A DNA stretch of 64,000 nucleotides from Candidatus Leptofilum gracile (GTDB taxonomy: Bacteria > Chloroflexota > Anaerolineae > Promineifilales > Promineifilaceae), in the NCBI GenBank assembly GCA_016713825.1, contig JADJOJ010000001.1, forward strand, positions 186,001 through 250,000, given 5' to 3'. The notes beneath the pieces are model-generated. The model ran no database searches, was not told the origin of the DNA, and was given only the letters and a program-made list of their open reading frames with translations. Position 1 is the stretch's first letter. The number at the start of each line of letters is the position of its first letter. Shown here piece after piece: positions 55,597-63,300 of this stretch. The position numbers were made by a program, and so were the translations under genes.

Positions 55597-56235
55597 ATGA
55601 TACAAGAAAAACCATCACCATCCCTTCTCTTTACTATCGTTGGTTTGTTCCTTGTTGGGGCTGCTGCAATTCTTTCCTTCCTGGGAGCTTATTTCATTGC
55701 CCTCATTTACACTGACTTTTCAGGCAATGCGACACTTCTAACTTGGAATCGCATCGCTTACCTCAGTCTGCCAACTGTTTTTATCTTTTCGGTCAGCTAC
55801 TTTTCCCGCCGGCAAATCAAGCACTTATTTCCAATTCATTTGGTGCTCGTTACTCTGATTATTTTAGCGATAACAGGCATTCGAGTAGTGGAATTCAATG
55901 AGCAAAAGCAGATTTTGCAAACCTATCAGCAGTTCATAGAGTTGGTAAAAAGGGGGGAAACAGCAAAAGCAAACACATTCATGCTTCCTGATTATCAACT
56001 TACACACGAACATCTAGAAGTCCGCCAACATACTTGGCTAGAGTCTGCAATGAATACAGGAAGTGTTTCGTCACCTTACTCAGTGCATATTGAAAGTAAA
56101 AACCAAGCCATTATTGTGCCAGACCCCAAAACGAATCAATGGTATCATCCATCTCAAAGTGCTTTTCTGTCTCTAGAAAAAATTGATGGGGAATGGTATT
56201 TCACAGGTAATGGTGGTTGGTTTTCTGCGGATTAA
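55597..56235 (+). CDS. hypothetical membrane protein in an AT-rich insert
   Basis: 212 residues with three N-terminal helices (LLFTIVGLFLVGAAAILSFLGAYFIALIY, LTWNRIAYLSLPTVFIFSVSYF, LFPIHLVLVTLIILAITGI) and a soluble C-terminus (LEVRQHTWLESAMNTG). I do not recognise it. Codons are much AT-richer than neighbours and no ACGGCCGT lies within it. It splits the envelope cluster between DUF4175-like and MoxR genes, so it is probably a later insertion. Confidence 0.65.
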   Translation: MIQEKPSPSLLFTIVGLFLVGAAAILSFLGAYFIALIYTDFSGNATLLTWNRIAYLSLPTVFIFSVSYFSRRQIKHLFPIHLVLVTLIILAITGIRVVEFNEQKQILQTYQQFIELVKRGETAKANTFMLPDYQLTHEHLEVRQHTWLESAMNTGSVSSPYSVHIESKNQAIIVPDPKTNQWYHPSQSAFLSLEKIDGEWYFTGNGGWFSAD

Positions 56236-56237
56236 TT

Positions 56238-56356
56238 ATTATCGCAACTCGTTCCACGCTCGGCGTGGAATGAAGATGGGGATGCTCCGGCGTCCCACGC
56301 ACGGCGCAGAGCGCCCGAACCAGCATTCCCACGCGGAGCGCGGGAACGAGAGAAAC
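56238..56356. repeat. CGTTCCCACGCTCCGCGTGGGAATG-type palindrome
   Basis: TCGTTCCACGCTCGGCGTGGAATG at 56244 and CATTCCCACGCGGAGCGCGGGAACG at 56323 are a dispersed palindrome pair known from many bacterial genomes. They separate the AT-rich gene from moxR. Confidence 0.75.
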
Positions 56357-56367
56357 AAGAGGTTTTT

Positions 56368-57360
56368 ATGATTGATGAAGCAGCATTGGCTGAACTTTCG
56401 GTGGCAGATTTTCGGGAGACAGCGGCAAATATTGAAGCTGAAGTTGGGAAGGTCATTGTCGGGCAAACCGACGTGGTGCGGACGGTGCTGGTGGGCATCC
56501 TTAGCGGCGGGCACGTGCTGCTGGAAGGCGTGCCGGGGCTGGGCAAAACGATGCTCATCCGCACGTTGGGGCAGGTGCTGAAGCTGGACTTCAGCCGCAT
56601 CCAGTTCACGCCAGACCTGATGCCCGCCGACATCACCGGCACGGAAATCATGGAAGAGGCGGATGGGCACCGCGCTTTTCGTTTTCAGCAGGGGCCAGTG
56701 TTTGCCAACCTGATCCTGGCCGACGAAATTAATCGGGCCACGCCCAAAACCCAATCTGCCATGCTGGAAGCGATGCAGGAAAAGACGGTGACGGTGGCCA
56801 ACCACACCTATCAACTGCCGGTGCCGTTCTTCGTCCTGGCCACGCAAAACCCGATCGAACAGGAAGGTACCTATCCGCTGCCCGAGGCGCAGCTCGACCG
56901 CTTCCTCTTCAAAATCAACGTCGGCTTCCCTACGGCCGATGAGCTAACGGAAATTTTGGCGCGCACCACGGGCAAAAGCACGCCCGCGCCAGATGTCGCC
57001 GCCGACGGAGCGCGGCTCATCGCCATGCAAGCCTTGGCGCGGCAGGTGCCCATTCCCAGCCACGTCAGCCAATACATCAGCCAGCTGGTGGTGGCGACGC
57101 ATCCGGGCAGCAGTCCAGCCGCGCTGGTGAACCAGTACGTGCGCTATGGCTCCAGCCCGCGCGGAGCGCAGGCGCTGGTGCTGGGTGGGAAGATTTCGGC
57201 GCTGTTAGACGGCCGTCTCAACGTCAGCTTCGAGGATGTGGCCAAAGTGGCCCCGGCCGCCCTGCGCCACCGGCTGCTGCTCAACTTTGAAGGCCAGGCC
57301 GAAGGCATTCGCACCGATGATGTGGTGGCGGATTTGTTGAAAGCTGTGCCAAAAGAATAA
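56368..57360 (+). CDS. MoxR-family AAA ATPase
   Basis: 330 residues. Walker A LLEGVPGLGKTMLIRTLG, Walker B LADEINRATPKTQSAMLEAMQE, sensor TQNPIEQEGTYPLPEAQLDRFLF. MoxR ATPases act as chaperones that load metal or activate vWA-domain partners. Here the DUF58 protein follows it and a BatA-like protein lies 3 kb downstream, the expected partners. ATG with AGAGG-type site upstream. Confidence 0.95.
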   Translation: MIDEAALAELSVADFRETAANIEAEVGKVIVGQTDVVRTVLVGILSGGHVLLEGVPGLGKTMLIRTLGQVLKLDFSRIQFTPDLMPADITGTEIMEEADGHRAFRFQQGPVFANLILADEINRATPKTQSAMLEAMQEKTVTVANHTYQLPVPFFVLATQNPIEQEGTYPLPEAQLDRFLFKINVGFPTADELTEILARTTGKSTPAPDVAADGARLIAMQALARQVPIPSHVSQYISQLVVATHPGSSPAALVNQYVRYGSSPRGAQALVLGGKISALLDGRLNVSFEDVAKVAPAALRHRLLLNFEGQAEGIRTDDVVADLLKAVPKE

Positions 57361-57450
57361 TTTTTGACGCAAAGAGACGCAAAGGCCTGCAGTGGCAAAG
57401 TGACTTTTTCTATTCTTAAAACCTTCGCCGCAAATCGCCTTTGCGTCAAG
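57361..57450. repeat. hairpin of GACGCAAAG/CTTTGCGTC units
   Basis: TTGACGCAAAGAGACGCAAAGGC faces GCCTTTGCGTCAAG with CGCAAATCGCC between. Sits between moxR and DUF58 genes. Confidence 0.7.
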
Positions 57451-57466
57451 TTTTTGATAACACCTC

Positions 57467-58378
57467 ATGACCATTTTTGACGAAACCACCCTGCGCAAAC
57501 TGGAACAGCTCACCCTCGTGGCGGAGCGGGTGCGCGTGGGGGTGATGAAGGGCGACCGGCGCAGCAGCAAGCGGGGCAGTTCCATCGAGTTTGCCGATTA
57601 CCGCAACTACACCAAGGGAGACGACCTGCGGCGGCTGGATTGGAATGTGTATGCCCGGCTGGAACGGCCGTTCATCAAGCTACTCGAAGAAGAGGAAGAT
57701 TTAGCCGTCCACCTGCTCGTCGATGCCAGCGCCTCTATGAACTGGCCAGAGGACGGTGATCGGTTATCGGTAAACGGTGATCGGTCGGAAAACAAGTTGG
57801 TGTATGCGCTGCGGCTGGCCGGGGCGTTGGGGCACATTGGGCTGACGGCGGGGGATTTAACGGCCGTTACCCTCCTCAGCAGCAGCGGCGACCACACCTG
57901 GGGGCCGTTTCGCGGGCAGCAAAACTCGCTGCGCCTGCTGCAATTTTTGGAGACGGGTGCGGGCAGCGGTATTACCGATTTGAACCAATCGCTCAAAAAT
58001 TATGCGCTGCGCGGGCGGCGACCCGGCCTGCTGTTTGTCCTCAGCGATTTGCTTTCCCCCAACGGTTACCAGGACGGCCTGAATGCCCTGCAAGCGCGTG
58101 GCTTTGAGGTCGGCCTCATCCACCTGCTCAGCCCGGACGAGATGGAGCCACCCGTCAGCGGCGACCTCAAGCTGGTAGACATCGAAACGGGCGCGGATGC
58201 CGAAATCACCCTCGATCCGGCCACGCTGGATTTGTACCGGGAGCGGCTGCAAGCATGGCAAACCGAGATTGCCACCTACTGCGCCAATCGGCACATTCAT
58301 TACATTCCCCTCACCACCGATTTACCCTGGGAAAAGCTGGTTCTGCAAACCTTACGCGTGAAGGGTGTGGTGCGATGA
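57467..58378 (+). CDS. DUF58-family protein (vWA-like)
   Basis: 303 residues. The DUF58 core GSSIEFADYRNYTKGDDLRRLDWNVYARLERPF, then a vWA fold with LLVDASASMNW (MIDAS-like DxSxS), AGALGHIGLTAGDLTAV and GLLFVLSDLLSPNG. Partner of MoxR. A non-conserved segment DGDRLSVNGDRSENK is encoded by a GGTGATCGGTTATCGG repeat, a second in-frame repeat insertion in the window. Confidence 0.92.
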   Translation: MTIFDETTLRKLEQLTLVAERVRVGVMKGDRRSSKRGSSIEFADYRNYTKGDDLRRLDWNVYARLERPFIKLLEEEEDLAVHLLVDASASMNWPEDGDRLSVNGDRSENKLVYALRLAGALGHIGLTAGDLTAVTLLSSSGDHTWGPFRGQQNSLRLLQFLETGAGSGITDLNQSLKNYALRGRRPGLLFVLSDLLSPNGYQDGLNALQARGFEVGLIHLLSPDEMEPPVSGDLKLVDIETGADAEITLDPATLDLYRERLQAWQTEIATYCANRHIHYIPLTTDLPWEKLVLQTLRVKGVVR

Positions 58379-58381
58379 TAC

Positions 58382-58416
58382 GTGATACGTGAGGCGTGAT
58401 GCGCCTCACGTATCAC
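58382..58416. repeat. perfect 15-bp inverted repeat after the DUF58 gene
   Basis: Arms 58382-58396 and 58402-58416 (GTGATACGTGAGGCG and its complement) with a 5-nt loop, 3 nt after the stop codon. Likely terminator or RNA stabiliser. Same unit family as 20557-20608. Confidence 0.85.
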
Positions 58417-58538
58417 GCGTCATGAACCGCTCCCAGATTCCCTCAGAGCTACGCTTTTTCCTCCTAATCGCTACCCGGCTTCTCATCTATATCTAAGATA
58501 CATGGCGGGATTGGCATTTATTTGGTAGGGTAAATGTC

Positions 58539-59090
58539 ATGATGACACAAATAGCCCCAAACGATACACACACAACCTGTCCCTATTCCCCCGACGATTG
58601 GATCGTCCATCGCCATTACGGCATTGGGCAAATTAAAGCCGTCGAAACCAAGGCAATTGGGGAAGAAGAGACGACATACTACAAGATTGCGGCGCACAAC
58701 GACAGCACCATTTGGGTGCCGATCAGCAGCGGCGCGGATTTGCTGCGTCCGGCGGCCTCGGAAGATGAGTTTGCTGAGGTGGTGCAGGTTTTGCAACGGC
58801 CGTCTCGCCAAATGAACGCCCAGTTTCAAACCCGCCTGGCCCGCATTCGCAGAGTCAGCCGCGAAGGCAACCCGGTAATGCTGGCCCGCACCGTACGCGA
58901 TTTATGGGCCAGACGCAGCCGCCGCGGCCAGCTTTCTAACACCGAAGAAAGCGCCTGGCGTCGTCTGGTTGATCGCTTAATTGCCGAATGGACCGTGAGC
59001 ATGGACCTGGATGAAACCCAGGCCAACCAGCGGTTATACCATCTGTTGGAAGCGCATGCCTTGCCTTCTACCGCCGCCACCCGCTCATGA
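58539..59090 (+). CDS. CarD/CdnL-type transcription regulator
   Basis: 183 residues. The N-terminal RID/CarD domain (DDWIVHRHYGIGQIKAVETKAI, YYKIAAHNDSTIWVPI) contacts RNA polymerase beta. The helical C-terminus (RQMNAQFQTRLARIRRVSREGN, LWARRSRRGQLSN) would contact DNA near the transcription bubble. CarD stabilises rRNA and other promoters in several phyla. ATG 58539; an ATG three bases later is equivalent. Confidence 0.9.
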   Translation: MMTQIAPNDTHTTCPYSPDDWIVHRHYGIGQIKAVETKAIGEEETTYYKIAAHNDSTIWVPISSGADLLRPAASEDEFAEVVQVLQRPSRQMNAQFQTRLARIRRVSREGNPVMLARTVRDLWARRSRRGQLSNTEESAWRRLVDRLIAEWTVSMDLDETQANQRLYHLLEAHALPSTAATRS

Positions 59091-59196
59091 CATCCGCAAA
59101 GGGGTAAGCCCAAACTGGCAATGTACCCATTTTTATGAACAAATTAACAAATTTAGGCCATAAGTCGCGCCAGCCACTTATGGCAGATGGAGCGTA

Positions 59197-60405
59197 ATGC
59201 CAAACAACTTTTTTATAATGGCCAACAGTGAACAAACCAACTCGACCCACAACAACAGCAACGATCAAACCACTTTTTTTGACCTTATCGAGGAATATGA
59301 TTTTCCCCAGCCGAAGCGTGGCGACATCATCCGGGGCGAAATTTTGCGCATCGACGATGATGTTGTTTTTATTGATATTGGCTCCAAACGAGACGCGATG
59401 GTGCCGCACCAGGAAATCCAGCAGCTAGATGATGCGTTTTTAAGTACGCTGGCCACGGGCGATACGGTGCCGGTGTACGTGACGCGCACGCCGGTAGGCA
59501 GCGAGCAGCTGCTTGTCTCGCTGGAACGGGGTCTGCAAGAGATGGATTGGGAACGGGCTGTCAAATTGCAGGAAGACGAGGCCACCGTTGAGCTGAAGAT
59601 TGTCAATTACAACAAGGGCGGTCTGGTGGTGGAATTCGGCCGTATTCAGGGCTTTGTGCCAAACTCGCACGTTCCGGCCATTCAAAATGTTTACAGCCAC
59701 GATAAGCGCACCAGCTACAAAAGCAAGCAGGTGGGTGAAACCCTCAAGCTCAAGATCATCGAGGTGGATCCGCCACAAGAACGGTTTGTGCTGTCGGCCA
59801 AATCGGCCCAAAAAGAGCAGCGTCAGGAGCGGCTGAGCCATCTCAGCCAGGGCGAAACGCTCACAGGCACCATTGTGAATATGAAACATTATGGCGCGTT
59901 TGTGGATATTGGCGACGGCCTGGTGGGGCTGCTGCATATCTCGCGCATGGCGTGGGAGCATATTGATCGCCCGGAACATCTGTTTGACATTGGCGATGAA
60001 GTTAAGGTGATGGTTGACAAAATCGATGTGCAAAAAGAAAAAATCAGCCTGAATCGCAAGGTGTTGCTGCCTAGCCCATGGCAAACGTTTGCCGAGAAGT
60101 GGCAAACGGGTGATTTGCTGGAAGGTACGGTAACGGCCGTTGTCGATTTCGGCGCGTTTGTCCGTGTAGACGACGGCATCGAAGGGCTGCTGCACAAAAA
60201 CGAGATGAACATCCCCAGCGATACCGACCCCAGCGATTCCCTGGCGGAAGGGGACGTGATTTTGATTCGCATTGTGCAAATTGATGTGGCGCAGGAGCGT
60301 CTCAGCCTGAGTACCCGCCGGGTAACGGCCGCCGAGGAAATTGGCTGGATGCAAAATCGGCACGAAGAAGAACACGAAGCAGAAGCCGAGATCATCGTCG
60401 AATAA
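59197..60405 (+). CDS. S1 RNA-binding domain protein (ribosomal protein S1-like)
   Basis: 402 residues with four S1 repeats, visible as GEILRIDDDVVFIDIGSKRDAMV, VNYNKGGLVVEFGRIQGFVP, TIVNMKHYGAFVDIGDGLVGLLHISRM and VTAVVDFGAFVRVDDGIEGLLH. Shorter than Gram-negative S1 (six repeats) but like S1 homologues of Gram-positive and Chloroflexota types. Start at ATG 59197 with GGAG seven bases upstream. A strong terminator follows. Confidence 0.93.
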   Translation: MPNNFFIMANSEQTNSTHNNSNDQTTFFDLIEEYDFPQPKRGDIIRGEILRIDDDVVFIDIGSKRDAMVPHQEIQQLDDAFLSTLATGDTVPVYVTRTPVGSEQLLVSLERGLQEMDWERAVKLQEDEATVELKIVNYNKGGLVVEFGRIQGFVPNSHVPAIQNVYSHDKRTSYKSKQVGETLKLKIIEVDPPQERFVLSAKSAQKEQRQERLSHLSQGETLTGTIVNMKHYGAFVDIGDGLVGLLHISRMAWEHIDRPEHLFDIGDEVKVMVDKIDVQKEKISLNRKVLLPSPWQTFAEKWQTGDLLEGTVTAVVDFGAFVRVDDGIEGLLHKNEMNIPSDTDPSDSLAEGDVILIRIVQIDVAQERLSLSTRRVTAAEEIGWMQNRHEEEHEAEAEIIVE

Positions 60406-60425
60406 CGATCTATTCCCAAAGTTTG

Positions 60426-60463
60426 AAAACGGCCGTTCCCACAATGTTGGGAACGGCCGTTTT
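60426..60463 (+). terminator. intrinsic terminator built from two ACGGCCGTTCCC palindromes
   Basis: A 16-bp perfect stem (60426-60441 with 60448-60463, AAAACGGCCGTTCCCA) with a 6-nt loop and a T-rich tail. It ends the S1-protein transcript. The genome-wide palindrome is used here as one half of a hairpin. Confidence 0.85.
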
Positions 60464-60603
60464 TGTTTCCCCGTTAACAGCCATTGAGAATAAGGGGAGG
60501 GGCGTAGGCAGGACGGCCGTTTTTGTGTATCCTTTTGCCCGAACAACTGTCGGCAAATCATGCTACAATGACAGCAGATTTGTGCTTTGTAGAGGAGCGG
60601 AAA

Positions 60604-60840
60604 ATGTTACAAACGGTCAAAGTAGATAAACAAGGTAAATTGACGCTTCCCCAAGACGCACTCGATGCCCTGGGCGTTAAAAAAGAAGCTGAGCTTGTGA
60701 TGGAGCTAACAGATAATGGCGTTTTGTTAAGCTTCAAAAAAGCATTGCCACCGCTCACTGAACAAATCGCTGCTATGAATTTACCCATCGGTTCCTGGGA
60801 GCAAATGGAAACTGAAACGGAAGCTGGCCGTACCTCGTGA
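60604..60840 (+). CDS. vapB: AbrB-type antitoxin of a VapBC module
   Basis: A 78-residue protein: MLQTVKVDKQGKLTLPQDALDALG with a swapped-hairpin DNA-binding fold. ATG chosen because AGGAG lies upstream; the longer open frame before it is not coding. An extended -10 box (TGC-TACAAT, 60564-60569) is 35 nt upstream. It overlaps vapC by 4 nt. Confidence 0.88.
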   Translation: MLQTVKVDKQGKLTLPQDALDALGVKKEAELVMELTDNGVLLSFKKALPPLTEQIAAMNLPIGSWEQMETETEAGRTS

Positions 60841-61268
60841 CAAACCCAATTTTTCTGGATGCCAATATTTTTATGTACGCGGCAGGCGCTGCTCACCGTT
60901 ACAAAGCGCCCTGTTTACAAATTCTGGCGTTGGTGGAAACGGAACAGGTAACGGCCGTTACCAGCAGCGAAGTACTCCAAGAGCTTCTTTACCGCTACAG
61001 CCACTTAAAACTAACAGAAAAAGGGATTCATCTCTGCCGCCGTATTCTCTCTTTTCCTATACAGATTTTGCCCGTAACGGCCGCAGATGTGCAGCAAGCC
61101 ACTGAGATTTTGGAAGCCGCACCAGGTATAAAATCCAGGGATGCTATCCACGCGGCCACCATGCTCAACAACAATCTCAAAATAATCCTGACCGCCGACA
61201 AACATTTTGAGCAAATATCATCCTTAAATCGTCTTGACCCACACGACTACGCTGCATCTATTTCCTGA
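60837..61268 (+). CDS. vapC: VapC PIN-domain RNase toxin
   Basis: 143 residues, GTG start overlapping the antitoxin stop. PIN acidic motifs: IFLDANIFMYAAG (Asp near residue 8), SSEVLQELLYRYSHL and IKSRDAIHAATMLNNNL. It cleaves tRNA or rRNA when unneutralised. It is placed immediately before the BatA-like gene, 3 nt apart. Confidence 0.92.
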   Translation: MTNPIFLDANIFMYAAGAAHRYKAPCLQILALVETEQVTAVTSSEVLQELLYRYSHLKLTEKGIHLCRRILSFPIQILPVTAADVQQATEILEAAPGIKSRDAIHAATMLNNNLKIILTADKHFEQISSLNRLDPHDYAASIS

Positions 61269-61271
61269 ACT

Positions 61272-63173
61272 TTGTCCTTTTTAACCCCCCTCTTCCTGCT
61301 GCTGGGCCTGCTGGCCGGGCCAATCATCATCCTCTACATGCTGCGGCTGCGGCGGCGCGAGGTGATGGTGAGCAGCACCCTGCTTTGGCAAAAGCTGCTG
61401 CGCGACCGCGAAGCCAATGCCCCCTGGCAAAAACTGCGGCGTAACCTGCTGCTCATCCTACAATTGATTATTTTGGCGGCGCTGGTGTTTGCGCTGGCAC
61501 GGCCGTTTCTGCCCACCCCCTCCATCATCAGCGGCAGCGTTGTCGTTTTGCTCGATGCCTCTGCCTCCATGCTGGCCACCGACGTGGAACCGACCCGCTT
61601 TGACGCCGCCAAAGCCGAAGTGGCCCAGCTGATTAACGATCTCGGCGGCGACAGCCAGATGACGCTGATCAAGGTGGGGCAGACGCCCACCGTGCTGGCC
61701 GCCGCCAGCAACGACCGCACCCAACTGCAACGCGCCCTCGACGCCGCCCAGCCGGATCCGGCAGCTGCCGCCTGGAATGCGGCGTTTGCTTTGGCGACGG
61801 GGGCGGCACAAGGCTTCCGCGATGCCCGTATCGTCATCATCTCCGATGGCGGCCTGCCAGACGGTTTGCCACCATTGCCTGTGGAATCGATCTACCTACC
61901 AATTGGCGAGAGCGGCGAAAATCTGGCCATCACCGCCCTGGCCACGCGCGAAACTGAATCGGGCATCCAGCTTTTTGCCAGCGTACAAAATCAGGGGCTC
62001 ATTGACCGCGAAACGCTGCTCAGCATTGATTTAGACGGCACGCTGTTTGATTCCCGCCGCCTGTCGGTGCCTGCGGGCAGCAGCGTCAACGCCACCTGGG
62101 ATTTACCACCCGGCACCGCCACCATCGAGGCCCGCCTGAGCGACAACGAAGGCGACTTTTTGCCATTGGACGATGTCGCCTGGGCCGTCCACGAGGGCGG
62201 CGTCAGCAATCGCACGCTGCTGGTGACCGAGGGCAATCTCTTTTTGGAGCAGGTGTTCACCGTCCTGCCCGGCATCGAAGCCTTCAAAGTACCGCCAGAC
62301 AGCGATCTGCTCGATGCAGCGGATTTTGACTACGATCTGGTCATCTTCGATGGCGTGGCGCTGCCCGACCCGCCACCCGCCGCCGACATGCTCATCATCA
62401 ATCCGCAGGCGGGCGGCGAAGGCGGGCTGTTTAGCGTGACGGGCGCTTTTTCCAACACAATCACCACGCGGCTGGAGGAATCGCCGCTGCTGCAATTTGT
62501 CGATTGGAGCGAGGTGGATGTGCGGCAGGCGCAGCAGGTTGCCGCGCCGTGGGCGCAAACGCTGGTGGCCGCCGAAGGCGGGCCGCTGCTGCAAATCGGG
62601 GAGCAAAGTGGGTACCGCATCGCCCTGCTCACCTTCGACCTGCGCGACTCCGACCTGCCGCTGCAAATTGCATTTCCCATCTTAATGGCTAATATTACGG
62701 GCTGGCTCAGCCCTGGACGGGCTTTTGACGCGCCGACGGGACTCCAGCCGGGTGATCCGGTGGCGGTGGTGCCGGGGGCGAGCAGTACGGCCGTTCTCGT
62801 GCAAAAACCAGACGGCAGCCGCTGGACAGCCGAAGTGGGCGAAGAAGATTTGTTCTTCACGGAGACAGACGCGCCCGGTTTGTACACCGTCTTGCTGCGC
62901 GACGCGGCGGCAGACCGGCCCGCAGGCAGTTTTGCCGTGAACCTGTTCAGCCCGGCCGAATCGGCCATTCGCCCGGTAGAAAGTTTGCAGATTGGGCAAA
63001 CGCAGGTGGAAACCGAAGACGAAGGCGACGTGGGCCAGCGCGAACTGTGGCCCTGGCTGCTGGCCATCGCCGTGGTTGTGCTGATTGTAGAATGGTGGGT
63101 CCACCATCGCGGCACCCGCTGGCCCAAATTGCCCACGGTTTCGGCCAATCGTTTTAGACGGAATAATAGTTGA
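61272..63173 (+). CDS. BatA-like vWA membrane protein
   Basis: 633 residues, TTG start. An N-terminal BatA region with two helices (FLTPLFLLLGLLAGPIIILYML, LLILQLIILAALVFALARPF), then a vWA domain with MIDAS VVVLLDASASMLATD and IVIISDGGLPDG, then a large C-terminal beta/Rossmann part (ADMLIINPQAGGEGGLF) and a final membrane helix (WPWLLAIAVVVLIVEWWVH). Likely partner of MoxR. Envelope function inferred. Confidence 0.88.
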   Translation: MSFLTPLFLLLGLLAGPIIILYMLRLRRREVMVSSTLLWQKLLRDREANAPWQKLRRNLLLILQLIILAALVFALARPFLPTPSIISGSVVVLLDASASMLATDVEPTRFDAAKAEVAQLINDLGGDSQMTLIKVGQTPTVLAAASNDRTQLQRALDAAQPDPAAAAWNAAFALATGAAQGFRDARIVIISDGGLPDGLPPLPVESIYLPIGESGENLAITALATRETESGIQLFASVQNQGLIDRETLLSIDLDGTLFDSRRLSVPAGSSVNATWDLPPGTATIEARLSDNEGDFLPLDDVAWAVHEGGVSNRTLLVTEGNLFLEQVFTVLPGIEAFKVPPDSDLLDAADFDYDLVIFDGVALPDPPPAADMLIINPQAGGEGGLFSVTGAFSNTITTRLEESPLLQFVDWSEVDVRQAQQVAAPWAQTLVAAEGGPLLQIGEQSGYRIALLTFDLRDSDLPLQIAFPILMANITGWLSPGRAFDAPTGLQPGDPVAVVPGASSTAVLVQKPDGSRWTAEVGEEDLFFTETDAPGLYTVLLRDAAADRPAGSFAVNLFSPAESAIRPVESLQIGQTQVETEDEGDVGQRELWPWLLAIAVVVLIVEWWVHHRGTRWPKLPTVSANRFRRNNS

Positions 63174-63177
63174 TGAA

Positions 63178-63292
63178 TTTTTTCTGGAACACAGAGTTGC
63201 ACGGAGAAGCCACAGAGCTGCACAGAGAATTTTTGAGAACTTCTTTCTGTGAAACTCTGCGTTAACTCTGTGAATCTCTGTGTTCCGCTTTT
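63178..63292. repeat. hairpin of CACAGAG/CTCTGTG units
   Basis: GGAACACAGAGTTGCACGGAG facing CTCTGTGAATCTCTGTGTTCC across a T-rich loop. Largest of the CAGAG-type hairpins in the window. Confidence 0.75.
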
Positions 63293-63300
63293 GATTTTTT

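Noticed and set aside
53864..55598. Two long minus-strand frames over the coiled-coil membrane gene
   Set aside because: Antisense of repetitive Gly/Gln/Glu codons, giving Ser/Cys or Leu/Ala runs without any domain.
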